In this document: positions 27,639-37,456 of the stretch, piece by piece | Numbering within the stretch: the first letter of the stretch is position 1 | Layout of the letters: every line of letters begins with the position of its first letter | NCBI GenBank assembly: GCA_945876115.1 | Contig: CAMCNF010000005.1 | Location: forward strand, 1-37,939 | From: Verrucomicrobia subdivision 6 bacterium | Lineage (GTDB): Bacteria > Verrucomicrobiota > Verrucomicrobiia > Methylacidiphilales > Verrucolacustridaceae | Reading direction: 5' to 3' | DNA: 37,939 nt | Notes under the pieces: model-generated | Told to the model about the DNA's origin: nothing | Database searches by the model: none | The model's input: only the letters and a program-made list of their open reading frames with translations | Position numbers and translations under genes: made by a program

Positions 27639-29270
27639 CTACTCCCACTCAATCGTGGCCGGTGGCTTGGAACTAATATCCAGCACCACCCGATTAATCC
27701 CCTTCACTTCGTTGCAGATCCGATTCGAAATCCGTCCCAACAGATCTCCAGGTAACCGCACCCAATCCGCCGTCATCCCATCCTTACTTTCCACCACCCG
27801 AATCGCCACCGCATTGTCGTAGGTTCGCTCATCCCCCATCACCCCCACACTCCGACAAGGCAAGAGCACCGCAAAACTTTGCCAAACCCGATAGTACCAT
27901 CCTGAGGCTTTCATCTCCTCCACTACGATCGCATCCGCTTCTCGCAAAATCGATAGTTTTTGCTCCTCGATCGCTCCCAAACAGCGGACCGCTAGCCCCG
28001 GCCCTGGGAACGGTTGCCGCCAAACCATCTCTTTCGGCAAACCCAGCACCGCCCCCACCTTGCGCACCTCATCTTTAAAAAGCTGCCGCAACGGTTCCAC
28101 CAAGCCCAACTTCATTCGCTTGGGCAAGCCTCCCACATTGTGATGACTCTTAATCAAAGACGCAGGATTGCCCGCAATCGGTACACTCTCAATCACGTCA
28201 GGATAAAGGGTTCCTTGGGCCAAGAATTGTGCCCCCCGCCCAATTTTTTTCGATGCTTCATCAAAAACCCGAATGAATTCCCGCCCAATAATCTTCCGCT
28301 TCCTTTCTGGATCTGCCACCCCACGCAATCTTCGCAAGAACCTCGCCCGCGCATCAATCACCGTCAGATTAAAATGCCGGTGCTTCCCAAAGATTCTCTT
28401 TACGCTGGCCACTTCATCTTTTCGTAACAACCCATTATCCACAAAAATACAACGCAATCGGTTCCCAATCGCCCGGTGCAATAACGCCGCCGCCACGCTC
28501 GAGTCCACCCCCCCACTTAACCCAAGAATCACCCGCCCCGTCCCCACCTGCTCCCGCACCTCCCCAATCGCCTTCTTTAAAAACGAGCCCATCGTCCAAT
28601 TGCCCTTACACTCACAGATTTTTATGAGAAAATTACTCAGAATCTTCTGGCCCTTCGGCGTGTGAGAAACCTCGGGATGAAATTGAAGTCCATAAATATC
28701 CCCCTTGCGCACCACCGCATAAGGACTGTTTTCCGTTGTGGCCACAGAAACAAAACCCCGCGGCAACCGAGTCACCCGATCTCCGTGACTATTCCAGATC
28801 TCCAGCCGATTCGGCAATCGATCCAGCAAAGGACACGCCCGCTTACGCCGCAAGATTCCCCTGCCATATTCCCGCCTCGTTCCCCGTGCCACCTGCCCCC
28901 CAAACTCCTTCACCAAAAGCTGCATACCATAGCAGATCCCCAAAATCGGGATTCCTAAATGAAATATCTTTCGATCCATCTTGGGCGCGTTTTTTCCGTA
29001 GACGCTGGCCGGACCTCCGCTCAAAACAATTCCCTTCGGCCGTAACCCCAATACTTTCTTTGCCGAAATCGTGTGAGGAACAATCTCCGAAAAAACTTTC
29101 GCTTCCCGAATTCGCCGAGCAATCACCTGGGTGTACTGCGATCCAAAATCAAGGATCAGCACACGCTCGGGAATCGAGGAAAGAGTCTTCGGTGGCTTCA
29201 AGCGTACTACTTCACCTCTTCCTTCAGAATCGTCAAGCCCCACTGCGTACTTCTTCACAAGATCTGCCAT
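27639..29270 (-). CDS. guaA: GMP synthase (glutamine-hydrolysing)
   Basis: '[20 protein letters not shown]...GICYGMQLL...[23 protein letters not shown]...[12 protein letters not shown]...C-terminal [20 protein letters not shown]'. Confidence 0.98.
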   Translation of the reverse strand: MADLVKKYAVGLDDSEGRGEVVRLKPPKTLSSIPERVLILDFGSQYTQVIARRIREAKVFSEIVPHTISAKKVLGLRPKGIVLSGGPASVYGKNAPKMDRKIFHLGIPILGICYGMQLLVKEFGGQVARGTRREYGRGILRRKRACPLLDRLPNRLEIWNSHGDRVTRLPRGFVSVATTENSPYAVVRKGDIYGLQFHPEVSHTPKGQKILSNFLIKICECKGNWTMGSFLKKAIGEVREQVGTGRVILGLSGGVDSSVAAALLHRAIGNRLRCIFVDNGLLRKDEVASVKRIFGKHRHFNLTVIDARARFLRRLRGVADPERKRKIIGREFIRVFDEASKKIGRGAQFLAQGTLYPDVIESVPIAGNPASLIKSHHNVGGLPKRMKLGLVEPLRQLFKDEVRKVGAVLGLPKEMVWRQPFPGPGLAVRCLGAIEEQKLSILREADAIVVEEMKASGWYYRVWQSFAVLLPCRSVGVMGDERTYDNAVAIRVVESKDGMTADWVRLPGDLLGRISNRICNEVKGINRVVLDISSKPPATIEWE

Positions 29271-29332
29271 CGCTTATCTTTTTCCCCGCCCTGCGTATTG
29301 CCCATCCCTCAGCAATCCGCTTTAACTTCCTT

Positions 29333-30274
29333 GTGCCCCGCCCGCCCATCCGCGCCGCCGTCCTCGACCTCGGCTCCAACACCTTTAAACTCCTTCTCGC
29401 CGAACAGTCCGGCTCCACCCTCCGCCTCCATCACGAAAAAGCTTATCCCGTACGCCTCGGCCAAGGTGTCGCTCTCACCGGTAAAATCCAACCCGCTACC
29501 TCTCGACGCGCTCTTCGACTCCTCGCCCGCCTCCAACGCAAAATCCGCATTTTTCATCCAAGCAAAATCATCGCCGTCGCCACCGGCACTCTTCGCCTTG
29601 CCCGCAATCGCCAATCCTTCCTTCTTCCAGCCTCTCGCATCCTCGGTCGCAAGATTTCCCTCCTCACCGGCCACACCGAAGGTCGCCTCATCGCCCTCGC
29701 TGCACGCCAACTCTCCTCCACCCGCTCCCCCCGATTTCACATCGACCTCGGCGGCGGGAGCCTCGAAGTCATCGACTCCCGTCATCCCTCCCGCCCAACC
29801 ATCATCAGCCTCAATCTCGGTTGCGTCGCTATCCGCGACACTCTTCTCCCCCACCACCCTCCATCCCCTTTGGCCTGGCTCCACGCCACCACCCAAATTC
29901 AAAAAGCACTAAAGAAAATTCGCCGTCCCGCCCGCCCCACCCACGCCAGCTTTTCCGGCGGCACCGGCCACGCCTACGCCTGTCTTCTCCAAAGTCAAAA
30001 TATCAAAGCCCGCCGACTCGAGGGGTTTCGCCTTAAGCTCACCAAGCTCGATTCTCTCATTGATCAAATTCGCCCTCTCACCCTCTCCCGCCTCCGCCGC
30101 CTGCCCGGCATGCCATCCGATCGCGCCTCCGTCGCCCTCGCCGCATTTCTCGTCCTGCGCGAAACCATGGCCCGCCTTCAGCTCACTTCCGTCCAACTCA
30201 CCACCCACGGCTTGCGCTATGGAGTCTGGCTCGACCAGATCGCTCCCGTACCCCTGAAAAAGATTATCCGATGA
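29333..30274 (+). CDS. Ppx/GppA-family phosphatase (short form)
   Basis: 'AAVLDLGSNTFKLLLAEQ...AVATGTLRLARN...HIDLGGGSLEVID...SLNLGCVAIRD...SFSGGTGHAYA'; GTG start proposed at 29333. Confidence 0.9.
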   Translation: MPRPPIRAAVLDLGSNTFKLLLAEQSGSTLRLHHEKAYPVRLGQGVALTGKIQPATSRRALRLLARLQRKIRIFHPSKIIAVATGTLRLARNRQSFLLPASRILGRKISLLTGHTEGRLIALAARQLSSTRSPRFHIDLGGGSLEVIDSRHPSRPTIISLNLGCVAIRDTLLPHHPPSPLAWLHATTQIQKALKKIRRPARPTHASFSGGTGHAYACLLQSQNIKARRLEGFRLKLTKLDSLIDQIRPLTLSRLRRLPGMPSDRASVALAAFLVLRETMARLQLTSVQLTTHGLRYGVWLDQIAPVPLKKIIR

Positions 30275-30864
30275 TTCCATCTTCCCCCGCCATCCAAGAG
30301 GCTCTCGCCTTCATGAAAAAATTGGAACGCGAACCCGCTCACGTTCAGCACGTCACTCTCTGGGCGGCCTTTCTTTTCCGTGAACTCCAGAACTTCCACC
30401 AACTCTCCCCCACCGATGAGGAACTCCTCGTCATCGCCTCCCTCCTCCACGATACCGGTTGGTCCACCGCCACAGACGAAAAACCCCACCACAAGGAATC
30501 CGCTCGCCTCATCCGCGAACACCAATGGAAAAATCTTACGAAACAACAAATCACCATGGTCGCCCTCCTCGCCCGCTATCACCGCAAAAACCCTCCCTCC
30601 CCCCTCCATCAGCGTTACCAAAATTTACCCAAAGAACGCAAACACGCCCTTCACTATCTCGCTGGAATCCTCCGCGTCGCCGATGCCCTAGACCGCTCCC
30701 ACCGCCAAAACCTTCACCCCTGCAAACTCGAACTTCGACCCGGAGTCTGCCTCATTCAATCCAAGGGAACCGACCCCGAAGAAGCCATCTTCGGCCTCGA
30801 ACGCAAGGGTGACCTCTTTCAAAATGCCTTCTCCCTTCAACCTTTTCTCAAATTAGTCTCCTAG
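30271..30864 (+). CDS. HD-domain protein resembling the C-terminal domain of long-form Ppx/GppA
   Basis: 'HVQHVTLWAAFLFRELQNFHQLSPTDEELLVIASLLHDTGW...HHKESARLIRE..RVADALDRSHRQNL'; ATGA overlap with the Ppx gene. Confidence 0.88.
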   Translation: MIPSSPAIQEALAFMKKLEREPAHVQHVTLWAAFLFRELQNFHQLSPTDEELLVIASLLHDTGWSTATDEKPHHKESARLIREHQWKNLTKQQITMVALLARYHRKNPPSPLHQRYQNLPKERKHALHYLAGILRVADALDRSHRQNLHPCKLELRPGVCLIQSKGTDPEEAIFGLERKGDLFQNAFSLQPFLKLVS

Positions 30865-30906
30865 CAGGAATGGCACGCCGTTGCCGTTCTGCTTTAATGA
30901 CTTCCC

Positions 30907-32088
30907 ATGACTATGAAACGGTGGCGCCCTCAACTCATCGCCCTTGCCATCCTCCTCGCCTTCGTCGGCTTCTCCGCCAGTTATGTCCGCTACTTCGTCC
31001 GCGTCCGCACCCACAGCGTTATCGTCTTTTTTGTTCCTGGAGCTAGCCCCGAACTCCTCGCCCTCGCCCAGGCCCGCGACCCCAATCGCCGCCTCGCAGG
31101 CCTCGACCACGCCGACGGCATGGCCTTCGTCGAATCCCAATCCACCGATCACCTCACCGGCGACGCCGCCGCCCTCGCCTCCTTTCTCGCCACCGGCCAA
31201 CCCGGCCCCTCCGGTCGCCTCAGCCTTCGCTACGACGGAAAACCTGCCGATACCCTCCTTTATGAAGCCCAACGCAACGGTCGCGCCATCGGCATCATCT
31301 CCTCAGGCTCCATCACCTCCCCTGGCGTGGCCGCTTTTTACTCACACCAAGCCGATGCCTCGGTCTCCTCCACCATCGCTAATCAACTCCTCGACACCAC
31401 CCGCATCGACCTCATCTTCGGTGGCGGTCGCGAAGTTTTCACCGCCGAGAAACAGGCAGGCCACCGCAACCTCGAGCAGGAAGCCCAAAAGCTCGACTAC
31501 ACCCTCCTCTTCGATCGCGCCGGCCTCGAGAGCTTTCCCGCTTGGAATACCCGCAAAGCCTTCGGCCTTTTTGCCCCCGGCCCTCTTCCCCTCACCGCCG
31601 CCGCCGGCGAACCAGGCACCATCCGCCTCTCCGATCTCGTCCGCCGTGCCATCGAGACTCTCGCCTACAATCTTCTCGGCTACTTTCTTGTCATCGATCA
31701 CCCGCTCGTCGCCCTCGCCGCAGGCCAAAATCAAGCGGATCTCGCCGCACGCCAAATTCAGGAACTCGATCGGGCCGTCGATACCGCTCGCCAATACGCA
31801 GGCAAAAACACTCTGATCTTGATCTACTGCCCCTACTCCCTCGGCGGCTTCCAATTTCTCGATGCCCCTACCCTGGGAAACAAAAAAACCTCCGCCCGCC
31901 TCCCCTCCCTGTCCTGGCATAATGGCCCAGGCAAAAAAGGCTCCGATCCCGCCGCCATCTCCACCGGAAAACTGGGCGCACCCTCCGCAGGCTTCGGTTG
32001 GGTCGTCGCCTATGGCAAAGGCTCGGAAAAAATTCACGGCATCCTTAACCCAGGCGAACTCCACGCCATCCTCAGTCGCCAGCTCTGA
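30907..32088 (+). CDS. Alkaline-phosphatase-family protein, predicted catalytically inactive, membrane-anchored
   Basis: 'ESQSTDHLTGDAAALASFLATGQPG', 'IGIISSGSITSPGVAAFYSH', 'LIFGGGREVF', 'LGYFLVIDHPLVALAAGQNQA' follow the PF00245 layout but lack active-site residues. Confidence 0.78.
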   Translation: MTMKRWRPQLIALAILLAFVGFSASYVRYFVRVRTHSVIVFFVPGASPELLALAQARDPNRRLAGLDHADGMAFVESQSTDHLTGDAAALASFLATGQPGPSGRLSLRYDGKPADTLLYEAQRNGRAIGIISSGSITSPGVAAFYSHQADASVSSTIANQLLDTTRIDLIFGGGREVFTAEKQAGHRNLEQEAQKLDYTLLFDRAGLESFPAWNTRKAFGLFAPGPLPLTAAAGEPGTIRLSDLVRRAIETLAYNLLGYFLVIDHPLVALAAGQNQADLAARQIQELDRAVDTARQYAGKNTLILIYCPYSLGGFQFLDAPTLGNKKTSARLPSLSWHNGPGKKGSDPAAISTGKLGAPSAGFGWVVAYGKGSEKIHGILNPGELHAILSRQL

Positions 32089-32849
32089 ATCCTACCCAAA
32101 TCCGCGAAATCTTGGCCACCCACGGCCTGCGCCCCCTGCGCCAGCTCGGCCAGAACTTTCTCGTCGAACCCACCCTCGCCACCGTCATCGCCGCCGCCCT
32201 CCCCCCACCCAAACCCGAACCCATCCAAGAAATCGGCCCAGGCCTCGGCGCCCTCACCCGCGCCCTCCTCACCGCAGGCCACACCATCGAAGCGTTCGAA
32301 ATCGACCAAGGTCTCATCACCTGGCTTCGCCAATCCTTCCAAGACGAACCCCGCTTCCAACTCATCGAAGGAGATGCCCTCCAAACCCTCGCCCAACATC
32401 CACCCCGCTCCTTCGTCTGCGGCAATCTCCCCTACTCCATCTCCACCCCACTCCTCGTTCAACTCGCCCTCCGGTCTCCACCCCCCCAATCGATCGTCGT
32501 CACTCTCCAGAAAGAAGTCGCCGACCGCTTTGTCGCCCTTCCCCGCACCCCTGAGTACGGCGCCGTCACCATTCTCCTCCAAACCGTTTTCCTTCTCGAA
32601 AAAATTCGTACCCTTCCCCCTGAAGTCTTTTATCCTCGCCCCCAAATCGAGTCCGCCGTCTTGCGACTCACCTCTCGTCCCTCCATCCCTCATGATCTCA
32701 TTAACTTTTATGCTTTTGTAAAAAAAGGATTCTCCCAACGACGCAAACAACTTCAACGACTCCTTCCCGTCCCCCTCACCCAACGAGCCGAAGAACTCGA
32801 TCCTGCCGCATGGCACCAACTCTATGAACAGTACGGACGAAAAGTTTGA
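32085..32849 (+). CDS. rsmA: 16S rRNA (adenine1518/1519-N6) dimethyltransferase
   Basis: 'LNPTQIREILATHGLRPLRQLGQNFLVEPTLA...EIGPGLGALTRALL...CGNLPYSISTPLL...QKEVADR'. Probable CTG start at 32085; the track's TTG at 32112 loses the conserved N-terminus. Confidence 0.95.
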   Translation: MNPTQIREILATHGLRPLRQLGQNFLVEPTLATVIAAALPPPKPEPIQEIGPGLGALTRALLTAGHTIEAFEIDQGLITWLRQSFQDEPRFQLIEGDALQTLAQHPPRSFVCGNLPYSISTPLLVQLALRSPPPQSIVVTLQKEVADRFVALPRTPEYGAVTILLQTVFLLEKIRTLPPEVFYPRPQIESAVLRLTSRPSIPHDLINFYAFVKKGFSQRRKQLQRLLPVPLTQRAEELDPAAWHQLYEQYGRKV

Positions 32850-33333
32850 TCTCGTCGATCAGGAGGACCGTGTCATCGGCTCCGCCCTTCGCTCCCAGAT
32901 CCACGCCCAAGGCCTACTCCATCGTGCCGTTCACCTCTGGCTCTTTCATCCCGATGGCCGTCTCCTTCTCCAACGACGCTCCTTACAAAAAGACCGCGAA
33001 CCTGGTCGCTGGACCTCTAGCGTCAGTGGTCATGTCAACGCAGGAGAAACCTACGAAACCGCTATGCACCGCGAAATCCCCGAAGAGATTGGCATCCCCA
33101 CCTCCTCCTGCCTTGCCCTCACCCGCCTTCACTACATCCCCGCCTGCTCCGAAACCGATCAGGAGTTTGTCTGGCTTTACCGCGCCATCCACTCAGGCCC
33201 CTTTACCCCCGACCCTCATGAAGTCGCTGGCCTCACCTTTTTCTCCCCACAAGAAATCGATCAGCTCATTATCCGCCAACCCCAAAACTTCTCCACCTGC
33301 CTCCTTTTCCTTTGGCAAAAACACCACCCATGA
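32824..33333 (+). CDS. NUDIX hydrolase
   Basis: Complete Nudix box 'GHVNAGETYETAMHREIPEEIGI' and N-terminal 'FDLVDQEDRVIGSALRSQIHAQGLLHRAVHLWLF'. Confidence 0.93.
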   Translation: MNSTDEKFDLVDQEDRVIGSALRSQIHAQGLLHRAVHLWLFHPDGRLLLQRRSLQKDREPGRWTSSVSGHVNAGETYETAMHREIPEEIGIPTSSCLALTRLHYIPACSETDQEFVWLYRAIHSGPFTPDPHEVAGLTFFSPQEIDQLIIRQPQNFSTCLLFLWQKHHP

Positions 33334-34787
33334 AAACTCCTCTAACAGGTAAGTCCGCCGTCGTCATTGGCGCAGGTCTCGGCGGACTCGCTACCGCCCT
33401 CCGCCTCCAACAAGCCGGCGCCCGCGTCGCTCTTCTTGAAAAGAACCCCACCGTCGGAGGCAAGATCGCCGAACGACGCTCCCACGGATTCCGCTGGGAC
33501 CTCGGTCCTTCCCTTTTCACCATGCCCCACATTCTTGATCGCCTCTTCACCGATCTCGGCGAAGACCGTGCCAATTTCCTTACCCTCCAACCCCTTTCCC
33601 CCACCTGCCGCTACCGTTGGGCCGACGGCTATCAGTTCGACGAAAACGAATTTTTCTGGTCCCGACCCGACTCCGCCCGTCTCCTCCGCCACGCCCAAGG
33701 CCTCTACCAACTCTCCGCCACCGCCTTTCTCGAAAGCGATCCCTCCGAAATCTTCCGAAAGATCTTTAACCCCGCCCTCCTGCCCTTGCTTCGTTTCCTG
33801 CCTGGGATGAGCCCTTTCCAATCTCTCGCTGCCGCCTCGCGCCGATTCTATCGCGATCCCCACCTGCAACAGTTTCTTCAACGCTTCGCCACCTACAACG
33901 GAAGCGACCCCGAGCTCACTCCCGCCACCTTCGCCGTCATCCCCTACGTCCAAGCCAAATACGGCGGATGGTTCATTCAAGGAGGAATCCGTACCCTTGC
34001 CGATTCTCTCCTCGCCTTAGCCACCAAGCGCGGTATCGAAATCCAAACATCTTCCGAAGCTCAATCCATCGACTCCACCGGCGTCACCCTCACCTCAGGC
34101 AAGCGAATCCTCGCTGATCTCATCTTTCACAACGGGGATGTCCTCGCAGCCTATCAAAAACTCATCCGCCATCCCCGTGCCCCCCAGACCGCCGCCCAGA
34201 TGAGTCGCCCCACCCGCTCTATCTCCGGATTCGTCGTCCTCCTCGGCGTCAAAGGTAAGGATCCCTCTCTCGCTCATCACAATATCTTCTTTTCTGATAA
34301 CTACCCGCTCGAATTCAAACAACTCTTCCGAGAGAAACGTCCTGCCGAAAACCCCACGATCTACCTTTGCCTCAGCGCGCGCTCCCAACCCTCTGATGCC
34401 CCCGCCGATCACGACAACTATTTCCTCCTCGTCAATGCGCCTTCTAACACCACCTCTATCGATTGGACCCAAGAGGGCCCCAGCTACGCCGACCGCATTG
34501 TCCAGATTCTCGAGAACAAATTCCTCCCCAACCTCAAGTCTAAGATCGTCCACCAAGAGTTTCTCTCCCCTGCCGATTTCCAATCCCGCGATGGTGCCGT
34601 GGGCGGCGCACTTTACGGTTGGGCCTCACACGGCCCACTCCAGTCCTTTCTTCGTCCGCCTATCCGCTCTCCCCTTCTGCCCAATCTCTATTTCGTCGGC
34701 GGCACCACCCACCCAGGAGGTGGCCTCCCGCTCGTTCTTCTCTCTGCAGAAATCGCCGTTCGTCTAGCCCTTAAAAAATATTCTTAG
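33330..34787 (+). CDS. Phytoene desaturase-like FAD-dependent oxidoreductase
   Basis: 'SAVVIGAGLGGLATALRLQQAGARVALLEKNPTVGGKIAERRSHGFRWDLGPSLFTMP...YFVGGTTHPGGGLPLVLLSAEIA'. Confidence 0.93.
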   Translation: MKTPLTGKSAVVIGAGLGGLATALRLQQAGARVALLEKNPTVGGKIAERRSHGFRWDLGPSLFTMPHILDRLFTDLGEDRANFLTLQPLSPTCRYRWADGYQFDENEFFWSRPDSARLLRHAQGLYQLSATAFLESDPSEIFRKIFNPALLPLLRFLPGMSPFQSLAAASRRFYRDPHLQQFLQRFATYNGSDPELTPATFAVIPYVQAKYGGWFIQGGIRTLADSLLALATKRGIEIQTSSEAQSIDSTGVTLTSGKRILADLIFHNGDVLAAYQKLIRHPRAPQTAAQMSRPTRSISGFVVLLGVKGKDPSLAHHNIFFSDNYPLEFKQLFREKRPAENPTIYLCLSARSQPSDAPADHDNYFLLVNAPSNTTSIDWTQEGPSYADRIVQILENKFLPNLKSKIVHQEFLSPADFQSRDGAVGGALYGWASHGPLQSFLRPPIRSPLLPNLYFVGGTTHPGGGLPLVLLSAEIAVRLALKKYS

Positions 34788-34796
34788 ATGAATTCC

Positions 34797-35336
34797 TTAT
34801 TTTTCCTGCACCGGCAAATGAACCTCCGCCCTCTTTAAAAACCAGATCGTGAACGGGCTATTCCAATACACCGCATAGGCCTCCCCGCCCGCCTGGTACT
34901 TCGGCTGACTTTTCAGCCATTCCCGTAATTGTTGCGCATGCTTCTCAAAACTCTCCTTCGAATATCCGCCTCGAACCCCAATCGACGCCACCACCCTCTC
35001 GCCCACCCGCTTCCTCGTCACTCCATCCACCATTTGCAAATCACCGCGCTTGGCTGATTCTGAATCGAGATAAAAAGTCATCGTGCCAGGCCTCATTCCC
35101 GCTTCTACCGGGGTCGTCATCGGAACCTTGTTTTGCTGAATTGTCTGAAACAGCCGACGGAAAAGCCCGTTGTTTTCCGAAAAGTAGTCCCCCGAGCTAC
35201 GGGCTTGCAAAATCACTCCAGCCGGCAACGTCTTGATCTCACATACCCCCGCCCCCGTCATCGGGTAGGCCGACTCGTAGGCTTGCGATAATCCCGCCCA
35301 ACTCAGGAAGGAGAGAAAATAGATTGTGGCTTTCAT
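34797..35336 (-). CDS. SOUL-family heme-binding-like protein
   Basis: Signal peptide, 'FRRLFQTIQQNKVPMTTPVEAGM...MTFYLDSE...YWNSPFTIWFLKRAEVHLPV'. Confidence 0.85.
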   Translation of the reverse strand: MKATIYFLSFLSWAGLSQAYESAYPMTGAGVCEIKTLPAGVILQARSSGDYFSENNGLFRRLFQTIQQNKVPMTTPVEAGMRPGTMTFYLDSESAKRGDLQMVDGVTRKRVGERVVASIGVRGGYSKESFEKHAQQLREWLKSQPKYQAGGEAYAVYWNSPFTIWFLKRAEVHLPVQEK

Positions 35337-35770
35337 GCTTCCAAAGGATTGATCACTTCCAAAAAAGCAAATTTACGAAAATCCGCATCCGCGCTGTAGA
35401 TCCGATTGACCCCGTGTTGCCGTAGGAGGGTCGCGATGTGAGCATCCGAGACGCCGTTTCCACGTACGGCCAACTTTTCAGTGATTTGGGCAAAATCCGC
35501 CGCAAAACTTTCCTCTTCGCCCACCACCCGCACCCTCGGCCAGGCCAGAAGACTCCGTACATTGGCCCACGCTCGCAGCGGATCTAACGGATTACGGAAA
35601 ATGGAGGGATGGGTCACGATTCTCTGATAGCCACACAAAACTGGCCAAGTCAGACAAAAAAGATCTGGATCCTCCTCGCGACTCTTCAAGAAATCCAAGG
35701 CCTTCACTCGCTCCGGAGCAGCCTCATTGGAAGCAAATACCAGCAGGTTGACGTCGACAGAGTAACTCAC
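35333..35770 (-). CDS. PIN domain (VapC-like) toxin
   Basis: 'MSYSVDVNLLVFASNEAAPERVKALDFLKSREEDPDLFCLTWPVLCGYQRIVTHPSIF...VSDAHIATLLRQHGVNRIYSADADFRKF'. Confidence 0.92.
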   Translation of the reverse strand: MSYSVDVNLLVFASNEAAPERVKALDFLKSREEDPDLFCLTWPVLCGYQRIVTHPSIFRNPLDPLRAWANVRSLLAWPRVRVVGEEESFAADFAQITEKLAVRGNGVSDAHIATLLRQHGVNRIYSADADFRKFAFLEVINPLEA

Positions 35771-36006
35771 GCCTGACCCATGGCACGATAGAGGGCTTCC
35801 TTATCATGCAAATTCACCTTTGCCCCCATATCCTGAGAATGCCACTGCAGTCCGATCGGGACCTCCCTCAAGCTGCTCTTTTTCTTTTTCCCCAGACCCT
35901 CCGCCAAAATCTGTGAGGCCAACTCCCCCATCGTCCCACCCTGCTTTTTCTGCAAAGACCTCAGCTCTTCCAAAACTGGCCTCGCCAAATCCAATGTCGT
36001 CCTCAT
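35767..36006 (-). CDS. VapB/ribbon-helix-helix-like antitoxin
   Basis: 'MRTTLDLARPVLEELRSLQKKQGGTMGELASQILAEGL'; ATGA-type overlap with the PIN gene. Confidence 0.85.
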   Translation of the reverse strand: MRTTLDLARPVLEELRSLQKKQGGTMGELASQILAEGLGKKKKSSLREVPIGLQWHSQDMGAKVNLHDKEALYRAMGQA

Positions 36007-36057
36007 CCCAATACTATATTATCAAAACATCTGATGTCAATTTATGCGCATCACGCA

Positions 36058-37077
36058 TTAATCTCCAGGTTCCACCGTTCTCCCGCTTATCGGCCAAGGC
36101 AACGGACCCTCCAAAGGTCGGTGTGCCTCCAACAATCCCGTCCCTTCCTCTTTCGCTCGCGCATAACTCAACCGCAACATCTCCATCTTTGCGTCGATAT
36201 TATCAATGTGGTGCAAGAGAAAGGCTTCCGGCGTCTTCGGCGCCACCGGCGATCCAAACTCCTTCGTCCCATGGTGCGAAGCAATTAGATGCAACAGGTG
36301 ATCCCTCACCTCTTCCGAGGCGGGTTGCAATTCCCCCCAACTCGACCCCTCCGCCGCTTCCCCCTCCCGCCACAGCGCATTCGCCACCTCAATTCCCAGG
36401 GAAATATGACCCAGCAACTCCCCGCGACGACTCGGCACACTGGCAAATCCCTTCTCTCCCGTGTCGTTCTCCCAAAGCTTTCCTATGTCATGAAAAATCA
36501 CCCCCGCACAGAGCAAATCATTATCCACTTCCGCATAGAGCGGAGCCAACGCCCTAGCCACCCGCAACATCTGCGCCGTGTGATCCAATAATCCACCTCG
36601 CCTCGCGTGATGATTCTTTCGTGCGGCCGCCGCTCTTCGCCACTTCTCCGGATACTTCTCCAACGCCCGGTTGCAGACCCACCGTAAACGCGGATCTTCC
36701 ATCCCTTCGACCACCGCCAAGATCTCCTGGCCATACTTCTCCAGCTGAGCCCGCCTCTCTTCCCCCCCAAGAAAAAATTCCTCCTCCTCCGTAGCATTCA
36801 GCTTTCTTGCCGAAGGACTATCGACATTCGGCCCATAATCGCTTGGCCCAAACACCCCGGTCAGCTCCAAGCATGTCCGGACATCCGCAGAGCTAAAAAA
36901 AGTAAATGCGGGTGTCCCCGAAAAAAGATTCAGCCCCACCCGATCGGTCTCATCCGCGATCTCCACCCGTAAAAAGGGCTTCCCATTGCGAGCCGCCTGC
37001 TCGCGCCGAGAAATAAGCTGCGCCCGCACCGCTCCTTTCACCGGAGCCGTCAGTTTAAGAAATTCCCGCAGGGTCAT
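36058..37077 (-). CDS. HD-domain protein (YhaM-like 3'-5' exoribonuclease family)
   Basis: N-terminal OB-like segment, then 'NHHARRGGLLDHTAQMLRVARAL...AGVIFHDIGKLWE...LHLIASHHGTKEFGSPVAPKTPEAFLLHHIDNIDAKMEMLR'. Confidence 0.88.
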   Translation of the reverse strand: MTLREFLKLTAPVKGAVRAQLISRREQAARNGKPFLRVEIADETDRVGLNLFSGTPAFTFFSSADVRTCLELTGVFGPSDYGPNVDSPSARKLNATEEEEFFLGGEERRAQLEKYGQEILAVVEGMEDPRLRWVCNRALEKYPEKWRRAAAARKNHHARRGGLLDHTAQMLRVARALAPLYAEVDNDLLCAGVIFHDIGKLWENDTGEKGFASVPSRRGELLGHISLGIEVANALWREGEAAEGSSWGELQPASEEVRDHLLHLIASHHGTKEFGSPVAPKTPEAFLLHHIDNIDAKMEMLRLSYARAKEEGTGLLEAHRPLEGPLPWPISGRTVEPGD

Positions 37078-37098
37078 AGCCAGGACCCGCCGCCAACC

Positions 37099-37368
37099 TT
37101 AGGAAGTGCTGTCCTCGCTCGGATCCCGACCATTCTTCACCACCAACCATACCAGCCCAGTGGCAACCGAAGCCGGCGCCGCCAACATAAAGAGCACGCT
37201 CCAACCGAAACCCAGTCCAGTGGAGTTTAACCCCTTCGAAACAATCTTCGTCCCGTTCGCACTATCCTCTTTCGTAAAGCTGTCTTTACACGTCGGACAG
37301 CCTAAAGCGCTAGTTGCGTTGAACAACCAGACCGCCAAAAAGAGCGGAGCCAAGAGAAAAACTTTCAT
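37099..37368 (-). CDS. Small membrane protein with CPTCK motif
   Basis: Signal peptide, 'GCPTCKDSF', C-terminal TM helix 'WSVLFMLAAPASVATGLVWLVV'. Confidence 0.65.
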   Translation of the reverse strand: MKVFLLAPLFLAVWLFNATSALGCPTCKDSFTKEDSANGTKIVSKGLNSTGLGFGWSVLFMLAAPASVATGLVWLVVKNGRDPSEDSTS

Positions 37369-37456
37369 CTCCTAAGAATACAAGCGTACCCTCCCTCTCG
37401 CAAGTTCGTCTTGGACATGCCTCGACTTCCCTTGCCCTACTTTTTATCATTCGAGA

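Noticed and set aside
28736-29332. 512-aa version of the Ppx/GppA protein
   Set aside because: The extra N-terminus is antisense to guaA and has no Ppx character; GTG at 29333 fits the family start.
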